Made by a program: the position numbers and the translations under genes
The notes under the pieces: model-generated
Told to the model about the DNA's origin: nothing
Seen by the model: the letters and a program-made list of their open reading frames with translations, nothing else
Databases searched by the model: none
NCBI RefSeq assembly: GCF_042685085.1
Contig: NZ_JBHUMM010000043.1
Span: forward strand, 744,001-808,000
Reading direction: 5' to 3'
Length of the DNA: 64,000 bases
Source of the DNA: Marinicrinis sediminis
GTDB lineage: Bacteria; Bacillota; Bacilli; Paenibacillales; KCTC-33676
In this document: one piece after another, positions 25,688 through 34,372 of the stretch
Numbering within the stretch: the first letter of the stretch is position 1
Layout of the letters: every line of letters begins with the position of its first letter

Positions 25688-26452
25688 TCACCTTCCGTCT
25701 GATTTTGAATGATTGTGAATCCATTGCACAAAGGCTGTCCGTTCAGAAGGAGTTCCGATTGGATAGCATGCCTTGGCGAGTACGATCTCAAACTGATGGC
25801 CTTCTTCAATCAGCCAGTTGTACAGGGGGGCAACATATCGCTCACTGCCCGTATCTGAATCCCCTGTCGGGGTCGCCCTGGCCTGCTCCGCAGCCGCTAC
25901 AAACCATTCAGCCTGCTGAAAATGATAAAGTCCTGTGGTCGCATACGGCGAAATCACTTCCTTTTCCCGTAAACGGTCAATCCGTCCGCATTCGTTCACT
26001 TCTGCATAGCTGTAGCCGGGGCTATTGGATTGAAATACCGGAACGATGCCGGATACAGCCGGATTGACCTCTCTCATCCGGGACCATGCCTCGGGATGCA
26101 GCTGCATATATGTATCGCAGTTGTATATGCATAGAGGGGCTTGCATATCCAGTCGATCTCTGGCCGCCAGCACGGTATCCGCCTGTCCGTCTGTCAGTTC
26201 GGGGATCGCGATAATCTCTGCGTGGGGACAGCCGGAGTGGATGACCTGTTCAACTCTTCCATCCTGAAGATCTGCTTCCAGACAAATGACGAAGACTTTC
26301 GCTTGCGGCAGTGCAGGCTGCAAACTCTCCATCGCCCAGTGCAGCATCGGTTTGCCCGCAGTTTCAATGATCAGTTTGGGGGCTTGAAAGCCTTCCCTGC
26401 GAAATCGATGCCCAGCTCCTGCCGCTGCAATGACGATATTCATCGGCTTCAT
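25688..26452 (-). CDS. Sugar/polyol-phosphate nucleotidyltransferase (MobA/LicC-like)
   Basis: 254 residues. The pyrophosphorylase start IVIAAAGAGHRFRREGFQAPK and ICIYNCD-like metal site (CIYNCDTYMQ) are visible, and YATTGLYHFQQAEWF follows. It overlaps the HAD phosphatase by four bases. Together with the phosphatase and the APH-like kinase this is the gene set used in some capsule loci for CDP- or UDP-activated polyols and modified sugars. The base specificity cannot be read from the sequence. Confidence 0.85.
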   Translation of the reverse strand: MKPMNIVIAAAGAGHRFRREGFQAPKLIIETAGKPMLHWAMESLQPALPQAKVFVICLEADLQDGRVEQVIHSGCPHAEIIAIPELTDGQADTVLAARDRLDMQAPLCIYNCDTYMQLHPEAWSRMREVNPAVSGIVPVFQSNSPGYSYAEVNECGRIDRLREKEVISPYATTGLYHFQQAEWFVAAAEQARATPTGDSDTGSERYVAPLYNWLIEEGHQFEIVLAKACYPIGTPSERTAFVQWIHNHSKSDGR

Positions 26453-26829
26453 GTGGTCTCCCCCCTTTCACGATCATCGGCTTCACGCTTAGCCAGTGCG
26501 TCTCTGACAGATGACCAGTCACGGAAGGGATGAGCGAGATCATCAATATATACATGACCATACGGCTTGCCGAATACGATCTCGTCATAGGGGATGCCGT
26601 GCCTATCAAGCCAGGACAAGGTGATGTCCCCGACATGAGCTAACACACGACCGACATTGCCCTGCTGCGTTCGCATGTTTCGAGCCGTATAAATGATGAT
26701 CTCATGCCCTTCCTCTTTCAACTGACAAATGGTATGAATCGCTCCGGCAATGGGCTCCACATCGGCATAATCCTGATCCGGTCTTCTCAACTTGCAAATC
26801 GTACCGTCCAGATCGATGACTATTCTCAT
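26449..26829 (-). CDS. Small HAD-family phosphatase
   Basis: 126 residues, start ATG after GGGGAGGTAAACAAGCG. IVIDLDGTICKL is HAD motif I (DxD), IIIYTARNMRTQ is motif II and VYIDDLAHPF is motif IV. It is very short, with no cap domain, like the capsule-associated HAD phosphatases found beside sugar nucleotidyltransferases. It probably dephosphorylates a small sugar or polyol phosphate for the activated donor. Confidence 0.88.
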   Translation of the reverse strand: MRIVIDLDGTICKLRRPDQDYADVEPIAGAIHTICQLKEEGHEIIIYTARNMRTQQGNVGRVLAHVGDITLSWLDRHGIPYDEIVFGKPYGHVYIDDLAHPFRDWSSVRDALAKREADDRERGETT

Positions 26830-26901
26830 CGCTTGTTTACCTCCCCACTTATTCCCAGCTTGACCACCTTACATCCCGTATCCACCTGTCGTATCGGGTT
26901 T

Positions 26902-27855
26902 CTACAGCTCGTCCAGCGCCAGCAGCAATTTCCTGGTACCCAACCCATACATCATCAGCTGTCTTTCCGGTGTATCGCGATGCAGGGGAATCATGGACAA
27001 AAACAGCAACGCCTCCAGGCCCCTCACCTCAGGTGCCAGAAACCCGCATCGCTCATCCCAGGCCACGATCCAGCTCTGATGTCTGGGTTGCTGGTGCAAT
27101 TGGGCATGCAGACTCGCGCACGTTTGCTGGACATGAAATCGATCTGTCATGATATGCTCATACCCGCCGACACTATGACGAACTTTAGCCAGATCATAGC
27201 GGACATCTCCGTATATCCCCGCAGCTCCAAAGCTGCCGCGCGGATCAATGAGCTTCATTTCCTGCGGCTCTCGCCCCATGAGTAAATTCGAAAAGCAAAA
27301 ATCTCCGTGTATGATCCGTGCGAAAGGTCGTTTCAGCTTGTCCATCAGATACGAACCTTCTTTTTCGAGCAGCCGCAACGGACAAGGAACAGCATCCCCG
27401 TTCAGGCGCCATTCTCCCCGCTCATAATTTGCAGCTGCCCAGCGGCTTTGCGTTAACCACGTCTGAAGGCGTTGCACGGTCTTGTCCACATACATCTCCT
27501 GTATAAAGCGTGTCGGAAATGGCGCTGGATAACGGTAGCAAGCAAATGCGTCCAGCACCTCTGTCAGACGATTGAATATATGATCGATCATCGTCAGTGA
27601 ATGCTGGGCTTCCATATACAGATCATGCACAGAGGGCAGCATAACCCGCTCCAGCCTGACATACACATTCCCTTTTGACAGGCTGTAGCTGATGATGTCG
27701 GGCAGATACGAATGCAAAGCCCTGGGCAATCGTAAATACCACATAATCTCATTTCTCAGTTTCTCTTCATCCTGGCTTCGTTTCGTGATGGTCCGTCCAT
27801 TGTCATCTACGATGACCTGATTGAAGCAGCGGCTTGGCATGGATCTTTCATTCAT
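26902..27855 (-). CDS. APH/choline-kinase-fold phosphotransferase
   Basis: 317 residues from the ATG at 27855 (GGAAGG nine bases upstream), overlapping the upstream stop by eight bases; the open frame reaches 27933. The catalytic loop is RIIHGDFCFSNLLM (HGDxxxxN) and the metal site is MKLIDPRGSFG. The family phosphorylates hydroxyls of small molecules such as choline, sugars and aminoglycosides. In this operon it probably makes the phosphate that the nucleotidyltransferase activates. A self-resistance kinase for an aminoglycoside-like product is an alternative worth testing. Confidence 0.85.
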   Translation of the reverse strand: MNERSMPSRCFNQVIVDDNGRTITKRSQDEEKLRNEIMWYLRLPRALHSYLPDIISYSLSKGNVYVRLERVMLPSVHDLYMEAQHSLTMIDHIFNRLTEVLDAFACYRYPAPFPTRFIQEMYVDKTVQRLQTWLTQSRWAAANYERGEWRLNGDAVPCPLRLLEKEGSYLMDKLKRPFARIIHGDFCFSNLLMGREPQEMKLIDPRGSFGAAGIYGDVRYDLAKVRHSVGGYEHIMTDRFHVQQTCASLHAQLHQQPRHQSWIVAWDERCGFLAPEVRGLEALLFLSMIPLHRDTPERQLMMYGLGTRKLLLALDEL

Positions 27856-28675
27856 GGCAGCATGCCTTCCAAGAGTGCAACAGCGCTGCATCCTGTCGGA
27901 GTTCCTCGGGCTCGGGTGGCTGATTGCGTTCATATTCCAACGTTAACCATTTGGCACTGGATTGTGCGAGTTGCCTTGCAAAGGCTCGTACGTCCTGCAA
28001 AGGCGCATCCCCGGTGCCCATCGAACAGCTTTCTGTCAAACGATGATGATGGTGCAATCGGTCACCTTGCCTGTGTGTGTAATCCTTCACATGAATCATG
28101 TCAATGTAAGACGCATAAGTCGATAGAAAGTCTGGAATGTCGATTCGGGCTTCTGCCAGATGGAGAAGATCCGGAAGCAGTCTGATGATCTCCCCGGCCC
28201 CCTCGATCAGGTCCTGAATATCCTGGAGGGTGAAGATGCAATGACCAAAGTGCGGGTGAACATGTACCGAAATCCCATTATGCTGGTATCGCTTGGCGAT
28301 TTCTGTCACCATACGAAGTTGATGCTCCCGTTCCTGTACATCCCGTTTCTTCGAAAAGCGAATTCCTGGCCCCAGCACGACGTTGGGGATGCCAAGCAGG
28401 TGAAGCAAGGCAGCAATGCGATCATGATGGAGGTAAATTTCTCTGCGTTTGCTCCAGCTGTCAAAATGTCCGAATTCATAGACGGCAAGAGGTGTCAGGT
28501 TCCATTTCGCAAATAGCTCCTTGCCCCTTTCATGCGTCTGTTCAAATGGAAGGATCTGTCTGCTTCCCAGCTCGACGGCCTCTATGTTGCCATAGCTGGC
28601 TGCCTCCAATCCTCTCTCAAGCTGATCTCCCCAGATGGCAATCTGACAGGCTGTATACAGGCTTTGATCACTCAT
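27848..28675 (-). CDS. Sugar phosphate isomerase/epimerase-like TIM barrel
   Basis: 275 residues from the ATG at 28675 (TTAGGAGAGG upstream). The pattern is that of xylose-isomerase-like AP endonuclease 2 barrels: AASYGNIEAVELGSRQ early, ISVHVHPHFGHCIF in the middle and DMIHVKDYTHRQGDRLHHHH late, with repeated His, Glu and Asp for a divalent metal. It heads the sugar-nucleotide operon, so it may isomerise a sugar feeding the kinase. The substrate is unknown. Confidence 0.8.
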   Translation of the reverse strand: MSDQSLYTACQIAIWGDQLERGLEAASYGNIEAVELGSRQILPFEQTHERGKELFAKWNLTPLAVYEFGHFDSWSKRREIYLHHDRIAALLHLLGIPNVVLGPGIRFSKKRDVQEREHQLRMVTEIAKRYQHNGISVHVHPHFGHCIFTLQDIQDLIEGAGEIIRLLPDLLHLAEARIDIPDFLSTYASYIDMIHVKDYTHRQGDRLHHHHRLTESCSMGTGDAPLQDVRAFARQLAQSSAKWLTLEYERNQPPEPEELRQDAALLHSWKACCHE

Positions 28676-28882
28676 AGCATCCTCTCCTAATCTCAGATGT
28701 CCTGCGCAACCCCAATGTGGACTTGACCCATTCTGTCTGTTGTGGCTCATTGTATCACTGGCCTATTTGTGCCTCTCGGCTTTTTATTTTTCTATCCGGC
28801 TGGTTGCAACAAAAGCTGAGTGATCTCCCCCCTCATTCATTATGATGTTCGAGAACGGGTGGAATGGAGAGGAGAGGATCGT

Positions 28883-29800
28883 GTGCATCCACAATTAAAA
28901 TTGCATATTCGCATTCGATGGGCCCTGATCGCGGCTGCGATCGGCATCTGTATCGCAGGATTCTGGAATTACCATGTGGTGGACGGGATCGGCAAGGACT
29001 GGGTGGCGGGCAGCACCATTGGAGACACCGGGCAGCTTGCCGGATCATTCGGTGATCACGGCTATGGATTCGGCTTTTTGTTTGCAGTCATTGCAGGTCT
29101 GGCTGCTACTTTTACCGCCTGCAACTGTGTTGTTTTCGCCATGATGCCCGGGCTGGCCTGCTCCAGCCGTACTTCGATCAAGAAGACGGCCATACGCGCC
29201 TTGCTCGTATTTTCAGCCGGCGTCATCCTCGTCTGTGCCGTGTATGGGGGATATATCAGTCTGCTGCGTACGGAACAAATCGTGGCGATGAATGAACGAT
29301 CGGTCCGTCTGGCTCAGGCCCAATGGGTATTTTCTTCCATCGGACTATTCATGCTCATTTGGGCCATGATTGCACTTGGTTTTCTTCACAGCCTTGTCAA
29401 GCGGTTGCCTCGTGGCCTGGTGACTTTTTTCAGCCGACCGGATACGAAGGCCGGTGTGATGGGAATGCTGGTTGGGTTGTTTACGATCGGGCGACCCTTT
29501 CCCGTTTTTCGGGATTTTCTGACTTACGCGGCAGAAGCCAGACAGCCTCTGTATGGGGCAGCCGTCATGAGCCTTCAAGGATTGGCACAGATTGCGGTCA
29601 TGATTCTCCTGATGCTGGTTCTGATCTGGATCGCTCGTAAGCCTCTTACACGCTGGCTGCAAAACAAGCCTTATCAGGCGGAGCTGATCAGTGCGCTGGC
29701 TCTCACCGGGGGCGGTGCGTACTTCCTGTTCTATTGGGGGCTTGCCCGATGGTGGGATTTGGGAGCTTGGGGATTCAAGCTCGGCTGGTACGCGTTTTAG
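28883..29800 (+). CDS. CcdA/DsbD-like polytopic membrane protein
   Basis: About 305 residues from the GTG at 28883, with GGAGAGGAGAGGATC upstream. I count about seven hydrophobic segments. TACNCVVFAMMPGL and FTIGRPFPVFRDFL resemble the proline- and cysteine-containing half-repeats of CcdA/DsbD transmembrane electron carriers. CNC is not the usual spacing, so a redox role is uncertain. It is transcribed divergently from the sugar operon and converges with an RnfD-like gene, hinting that the two form a membrane electron-transfer pair. Confidence 0.62.
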   Translation: MHPQLKLHIRIRWALIAAAIGICIAGFWNYHVVDGIGKDWVAGSTIGDTGQLAGSFGDHGYGFGFLFAVIAGLAATFTACNCVVFAMMPGLACSSRTSIKKTAIRALLVFSAGVILVCAVYGGYISLLRTEQIVAMNERSVRLAQAQWVFSSIGLFMLIWAMIALGFLHSLVKRLPRGLVTFFSRPDTKAGVMGMLVGLFTIGRPFPVFRDFLTYAAEARQPLYGAAVMSLQGLAQIAVMILLMLVLIWIARKPLTRWLQNKPYQAELISALALTGGGAYFLFYWGLARWWDLGAWGFKLGWYAF

Positions 29801-29866
29801 GCAGGATCAGAGAGGTTCATCCCTGTACAGACTGCATCATCACTTTCATTAAATCGACCAGATCAT

Positions 29867-29906
29867 ATAAAGCGAGGCCTCGTACCCGTTCGAGGCCTCG
29901 CTTTAT
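29867..29906. terminator. Strong bidirectional terminator
   Basis: ATAAAGCGAGGCCTCG and its exact complement form a 16-bp stem with an eight-base loop, with A on one side and T on the other. It serves both the CcdA-like gene and the convergent RnfD-like gene. Confidence 0.95.
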
Positions 29907-29954
29907 TTATATCTGCCAGCAGCTCATCCATAAAAGGAAACCATGGCATCCGGT

Positions 29955-30755
29955 TTAGGCAGAAGGAAGGGTTCGTTCTCTCGTCATATACCAGCGGTAA
30001 GGAATACCGATCAGGACCGTAATGATAAACGCCGCGTAAAACAAGGAATTGGTCACACCATAAACCCTGAGCAAGGCGTCCACTCCAGCAATACAGACCG
30101 CAATCCAAACACGGGCATAGGGACTGGATGGTGTGGTTTTCGGATCGGTGAGCATGAAGAAAACAAACAATTGGAAGGAAGCGCCCATCATGGGACCCAT
30201 GGAATAGTAAATCGGCTCATCTGCCCAGATATGGCGCATCCACGCAAATACCGAAAAGCTTGCCACAAAAGCAGCGACCGTATCCAGTCGATTTGCGGAC
30301 CAGGCGGCGATAGCACCCAGTACCAGCATCAGGATCATAACCTGAATGTCGTTGGTCCATTGCTTGGGTGTGCTCACCACATACTGCGGCAAGAAGAAGA
30401 GCACACATACGACCGCCACATTATTGGGATTAAATACATGTCTGCCGCCCAGTCTGAACATATATTTGGCTGAAATCGCCAGCACGGAAGCGAGCACATA
30501 CGGCCAGATCAGAAAGGAACTCAGTATGAGGCTGATGCCCATCCCGGAGATGAGTGCACTTAGCGGAAATTTCCATGATTTATGTATAAGACCCGAGAGG
30601 ACAAACTCTACAGCCATAGCCGTTCCAATCGCAGCAAAAAATGCATCCCATTTTTGAAAAAAGTCCAAAAATAATTGACCCGTTAATACAAACGTAAAGA
30701 GAAACAGCAATATAAAATATCTCGGATCGATTTGTTTGCCATTCCAGCTCTTCAA
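29955..30755 (-). CDS. RnfD/NqrB-family membrane protein (UnbU-like)
   Basis: 266 residues from a TTG at 30755, nine bases after AAGGAG; the ATG at 30764 abuts the ribosome site. About eight membrane spans are seen. ISGMGISLILSS, HVFNPNNVAVVC and FFMLTDPKTTPSS match RnfD/NqrB motifs, the last being the flavin-attachment loop. Stand-alone members occur as UnbU in enediyne clusters. None of the other Rnf subunits is nearby, so it probably serves a pathway-specific redox or transport step. Confidence 0.8.
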   Translation of the reverse strand: MKSWNGKQIDPRYFILLFLFTFVLTGQLFLDFFQKWDAFFAAIGTAMAVEFVLSGLIHKSWKFPLSALISGMGISLILSSFLIWPYVLASVLAISAKYMFRLGGRHVFNPNNVAVVCVLFFLPQYVVSTPKQWTNDIQVMILMLVLGAIAAWSANRLDTVAAFVASFSVFAWMRHIWADEPIYYSMGPMMGASFQLFVFFMLTDPKTTPSSPYARVWIAVCIAGVDALLRVYGVTNSLFYAAFIITVLIGIPYRWYMTRERTLPSA

Positions 30756-30785
30756 AACACTCATCTCCTTCAGGGTTGTGATGAA

Positions 30786-31430
30786 TTATCTGGCTACAGG
30801 GACGGGTGCAGACATTCTGCGATAAGCAGAAGGAGTCACTCCGACCAGTCTTTTGAATACACGAGAAAAATGGGTCAGGTCGTTATAGCCAACGCAGTAG
30901 CATGTATCGGTAACCGAATCCCCCTGGTCAAGCAGTCTTTTGGCTCTCATAATTCGTTTTTGCATGACAAATTCTTTGAAGCCAATTCCGATTTGTTTCT
31001 GAAACAGTCTGGAGTAATGATATTTGCTGACAAACATGTGGTTGGCTACAAGCTCAAGGGAGAGATCATTGTCACACAGGTGGTCTTCGATGAAGGGTAG
31101 TGAATCGGATATGAGGCCATTCGTTTGTGCAGGGTCAGTCGTGGTTGAATACGTGTCGATCCAATAGTTCAGCAGCTGGATATGAATATCGTTTACCTTG
31201 GTCAGGACCAGTGTCGGACAGTTAGTGTTCAATTTGTATACGTTCCAATCTTGGGTGAAAGACTCTTTTTCAGTCAGAAAGGCAATGAAATGATAGGAAG
31301 ATTGATTGATTAGCTGGAGGATGCTTTGAAAACAGTCAGTCACGGCTAGTTTGGATTTTTTTGAAATCTTGTTTGCGATATTCACATCACCTGAGCCTCC
31401 TTTGTTTTGAACGATTACGAGTACATTCAA
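30786..31430 (-). CDS. AraC-family transcriptional regulator
   Basis: 214 residues from the TTG at 31430; the GTG at 31439 is too close to AAAGG. The C-terminal double helix-turn-helix is clear: LSLELVANHMFVSKYHYSRLF, then VTDTCYCVGYNDLTHFSRVFKRLVGVTPSAYRR. The N-terminal 100 residues resemble a degenerate receiver domain (HFIAFLTEKES ... CPTLVLTKVND) without the phospho-Asp. It is divergent from PhyH 2 and probably controls it and neighbouring genes through the direct repeats at 31517 and 31538. Confidence 0.85.
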   Translation of the reverse strand: MNVLVIVQNKGGSGDVNIANKISKKSKLAVTDCFQSILQLINQSSYHFIAFLTEKESFTQDWNVYKLNTNCPTLVLTKVNDIHIQLLNYWIDTYSTTTDPAQTNGLISDSLPFIEDHLCDNDLSLELVANHMFVSKYHYSRLFQKQIGIGFKEFVMQKRIMRAKRLLDQGDSVTDTCYCVGYNDLTHFSRVFKRLVGVTPSAYRRMSAPVPVAR

Positions 31431-31516
31431 ACCAATCACCCTTTCTCATCATCATTCATGAAAAGATTTCATGTAATTTTATCTTACCTTCCTTTCAAAT
31501 TGACCTGTTAGGAATA

Positions 31517-31545
31517 TGTTGTCAGATATTAGGTTTTTGTTGTCA
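31517..31545. promoter_or_regulatory. Direct repeats, candidate AraC operator
   Basis: TGTTGTCA occurs at 31517-31524 and 31538-31545, exactly 21 bp apart, two helical turns. Such spacing is typical of AraC-family half sites. They lie in the 238-base divergent region between the AraC gene and PhyH 2. Confidence 0.45.
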
Positions 31546-31668
31546 ATTCATACAAGAAATCTGGAAAGAGAACCTCTTTTGACAAATAAAGTCGAGCCTC
31601 TCCTCTTTCGTTGTCGTATGCTTGGACTAATCTTGAGAGCGTCCCTGGAAAGGAATGATGGTAAATTC

Positions 31669-32475
31669 ATGAGACGATTACATGCGGAGGAAAGAGCTCA
31701 TTTAGATGAAAAAGGGTATGTCGTCATTAAAGGGTTGTACAGCGAAGATGAAGTCCGCGACATCCGTCATGAGTTTGAGAAAGAGTGGATGGATCTGATC
31801 CGGGATCAGACTTTCACGCAGGAAAAAGCGCGCCCACTGACCAGCCTGTTCTATCCGGTCCGGGATCGGCATCTGGTCAATGAACGATTGAAAAAACTAA
31901 TGCTCGATCCGCGCAATTTTTCCCTCATTGAAGATATTCTGGGCGAAGAACCTCTGGCTGTCGGGACAGGCTGCTTCTACAAGGCGCCGGGCGCAGAAGT
32001 GCTTCCCTTTCACCAGGATAATTATGATATTGGCGTTACGCCCGGAACGACCTGGGCGGTCTGGATCAGCCTGGATGAAGCCACGAAGGAAAATGGTGCG
32101 CTTCGATTTGTGCCTGGTACCCAGCAGATGGAGCTTCAGCCCCCTCGGCTGCCCGCGCACATCTCCACCTATGGACAGGCTGTCAGAGTGCCGAAGGGAT
32201 ATGTGATCGATGACGTGCCTACTTCACCAGGGGATGCGGTGCTGTTCAATGGCCAAATCCTGCACGGCTCCAATGCCAATCAGACATCGTATCAGTTTCG
32301 CAGAGCCTTTGTTACCCATTTTACAAGCATTGAGGTCAAGAAAGTGTTCGTTCATTACAACAGCCTTTTTAACCGGCACGGAGAGATCGTCAAACGTAAA
32401 TTGAACAAAGCACACAAGCTGCAATTCGAGAAGCCCTTTCTCCGTCAACAGGATCGCTCTACATCAAGCCCATAA
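31669..32475 (+). CDS. PhyH-family Fe(II)/2-oxoglutarate dioxygenase 2
   Basis: 268 residues from the ATG at 31669 (GGAATGATGG upstream); the frame is open to 31516. LPFHQDNYDIGVTPG carries the HxD ligands, LFNGQILHGSNANQT the distal His, and SYQFRRAFVTHFTS the 2-oxoglutarate Arg. The C-terminal HYNSLFNRHGEIVKRKLN motif is shared with the other two copies. It is likely a cluster hydroxylase, controlled by the divergent AraC regulator. Confidence 0.92.
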   Translation: MRRLHAEERAHLDEKGYVVIKGLYSEDEVRDIRHEFEKEWMDLIRDQTFTQEKARPLTSLFYPVRDRHLVNERLKKLMLDPRNFSLIEDILGEEPLAVGTGCFYKAPGAEVLPFHQDNYDIGVTPGTTWAVWISLDEATKENGALRFVPGTQQMELQPPRLPAHISTYGQAVRVPKGYVIDDVPTSPGDAVLFNGQILHGSNANQTSYQFRRAFVTHFTSIEVKKVFVHYNSLFNRHGEIVKRKLNKAHKLQFEKPFLRQQDRSTSSP

Positions 32476-32491
32476 TGCTTCGCTGCCTCCT

Positions 32492-32530
32492 CCTCCTGTC
32501 TCCTTTTTCACCGGGTCAGGAGGTTTTTTT
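32492..32530 (+). terminator. Terminator of PhyH 2
   Basis: CCTCCTG and CAGGAGG form a 7-bp stem followed directly by a run of seven T, 17 bases after the PhyH 2 stop. Confidence 0.85.
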
Positions 32531-32543
32531 ATTTCTGCTTGTG

Positions 32544-32594
32544 GTACAGACAGGTACAGAGAGATACAGACAAGTACAGAGAGATACAGAGAGG
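32544..32594. repeat. Short degenerate tandem repeats
   Basis: TACAGACAG, TACAGAGAGA, TACAGACAAG, TACAGAGAGA and TACAGAGAGG follow each other in a head-to-tail array of about 10-base units between two terminators. No gene covers it. Confidence 0.7.
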
Positions 32595-32607
32595 CGTAAA
32601 CTTAAAA

Positions 32608-32653
32608 AGACTGCCCTGTCCTCTCATTGCATGCGAGAAGACATGGGCAGTCT
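32608..32653 (-). terminator. Terminator of the VOC 2/ligase/PhyH 3/VOC 3 operon
   Basis: On the minus strand AGACTGCCC(A)TGTC pairs with GACAGGGCAGTCT, followed by TTTTTAAG, 46 bases past the VOC 2 stop. Confidence 0.9.
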
Positions 32654-32699
32654 AGATTTCATTCACGCCCTGTTGAAGGGGGTGATCATGTGGCTTCGA

Positions 32700-33089
32700 T
32701 TAGCGAAGCCCCTGTGTGATTTCCGGACATTGAACGACCGTGTTGATGTTGCCGTCTGGATCTCTGAATTCGAAATAGATGTACTCCATGCTCGGTCCAA
32801 ACTTGCGGATGTGTGTATCACACTCGATGCCTTGCTTCATGAAGTACTCGTAAGACTCTTCGATGTTCATGACATTGAAGCTGAGCAGGGAATGCTGGCC
32901 GCCCACCAGATGGTTTTCATCTACGATCGCCAGCATAGCGCGATCGGCACTGGAACCAACTTGCAAACGCTGTACACAACTGTTGGAATAAACCAATGGC
33001 AGGTCGAACGTTTTGGAATAGAATTCTAACATTTTTTTCGGGTTTTTCGTTTTCACGAACACATTATCGATATACTCGAATTTAGACAT
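32700..33089 (-). CDS. VOC (glyoxalase fold) protein 2
   Basis: 129 residues. IDNVFVKTKNPKKMLEFYSK opens module one and FEFRDPDGNINTVVQC ends module two. Its layout follows that of the two other VOC proteins. It closes the operon VOC 3, PhyH 3, amino acid ligase, VOC 2. Possible roles are isomerisation or binding of a pathway intermediate; there is no direct clue to the substrate. Confidence 0.85.
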   Translation of the reverse strand: MSKFEYIDNVFVKTKNPKKMLEFYSKTFDLPLVYSNSCVQRLQVGSSADRAMLAIVDENHLVGGQHSLLSFNVMNIEESYEYFMKQGIECDTHIRKFGPSMEYIYFEFRDPDGNINTVVQCPEITQGLR

Positions 33090-33250
33090 GGAACAATCTC
33101 CTCCTCGACGGTAGTTGGGTTGAATGACGTCCCCGGAAAGCCAATCTGATTGTCACTCAACATCCCTATCATCTCATTAATCCCAGTCGCTTCCTCTGTT
33201 TTTGGTAACCAGTCTTTCGTCTTCTCATGCGACTCGGATCGGAACCAGAT

Positions 33251-34372
33251 TCAGGCTTCACATCGCAATCGAAGTGCTTCCGGCCACTGTTTGCGCTGGT
33301 TTCCATGTACAGCTACAATAGCCTGCAACCAGCGATCAATGCCAAAGCCCGTGCAGCCCGAATGTACTTCCCCGTAGCAGGATTGCACCCCGAAGCTGTT
33401 GCACAAAACATGTCCGCACAGATTGAATGAAGCAATGGAAAAATCCGTATTGTCATCCAATTGGAATCGCAATTCATATTTCAACGCACCGGATGACTGA
33501 AAAAACATCAGGGCATGATCTTCATGAAAATAAAAAGGATCTGTAGCCGTTTCCACGTACCCGCGCAGTCCTAGTTCCTGAAACCAGCTCCAGGCATCCT
33601 CGATCAGTTGATCCCGCATGTCGGCGACCGGCTTCCCTTCCCCGACATAGACAATCTCCCTCATCCTGAATTCCCGCAATCTGGAAGGAGATAAACGACC
33701 CCGATGCTCGTGCCGATAGCATGGTCCTTCTGCGCTGAATAGCTGAAGCCCTTCCTCCTGCTGTACAGTGGCCAGTTCATCGTAAACATGAAAACAGAGA
33801 CAGGGCTGCAAATACAGATCACTGCTCTCAAAGGCAGATTGAACTTCCTTCGTTTGCAGCCACAGCGCGCGGTAATCAGCCAGCTTCTGCTCGTCATGCG
33901 GAATTTCCGAGAGGCCGTATACATGCTGGGGAAAATGCTCCAGATATCCGCTGCGCGCCATTTGATCCCGGGAGAAAAAAGACGGGTATCTGCGCAGCTT
34001 CGCCCCATGCTTCAATGCGAGTTCTCGAAATATCCCGTCCAGCGCATGCTCCAACAGCACCAGGTCATGGGTCAAGTGCAAGCCACCGCTAGGCGTGTGC
34101 GTCGCCATCGAAAAATGAGAGGACTCCGGCCGTTTATCGCGATTGTCCCGGATCACCGATTTGGTAGCGAATCGATTCTGCAAGCTCTTCTTCATAAACG
34201 CGGTCAGCTGATGATTCATCTCCTCAACTTGTTCTCCTTGGTAGGCGACCTCGATCCCATGTTCGGTCAATCGAACATCCTCAATGTCTTCGGACAAATA
34301 GTAGACGGAGTCAAGGATTTGCCGGGCTTTCTTTTTGTCTCTCTCCTTGCTTAACGGGTAGAACATGATCAT
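33251..34372 (-). CDS. Amino acid:[carrier protein] ligase, SerRS-like class II synthetase
   Basis: 373 residues. It has a class II aminoacyl-tRNA synthetase core without a tRNA-binding arm. Motif 2 reads GPCYRHEHRG followed by REFRMREIVYVG, which is the hallmark of amino acid:carrier-protein ligases such as Bradyrhizobium Bll0957. Motif 3 is HSGCTGFGIDRWLQAI. Cys, Glu and Cys of the zinc site seen in that family are all present in these segments. Those enzymes load glycine or alanine onto a small carrier protein. It overlaps PhyH 3 by four bases, suggesting the loaded amino acid is hydroxylated while bound. The amino acid and the partner ACP among the five cannot be read from sequence. Confidence 0.85.
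   Translation of the reverse strand: MIMFYPLSKERDKKKARQILDSVYYLSEDIEDVRLTEHGIEVAYQGEQVEEMNHQLTAFMKKSLQNRFATKSVIRDNRDKRPESSHFSMATHTPSGGLHLTHDLVLLEHALDGIFRELALKHGAKLRRYPSFFSRDQMARSGYLEHFPQHVYGLSEIPHDEQKLADYRALWLQTKEVQSAFESSDLYLQPCLCFHVYDELATVQQEEGLQLFSAEGPCYRHEHRGRLSPSRLREFRMREIVYVGEGKPVADMRDQLIEDAWSWFQELGLRGYVETATDPFYFHEDHALMFFQSSGALKYELRFQLDDNTDFSIASFNLCGHVLCNSFGVQSCYGEVHSGCTGFGIDRWLQAIVAVHGNQRKQWPEALRLRCEA

Noticed and set aside
32544..32594. Possible CRISPR or iteron origin
   Set aside because: Units are about 10 bases, degenerate, without spacers, and lie between two terminators with no replication gene nearby.
33251..34372. Housekeeping seryl-tRNA synthetase
   Set aside because: The tRNA-binding coiled-coil arm is absent and the motif 2 region matches carrier-protein ligases.
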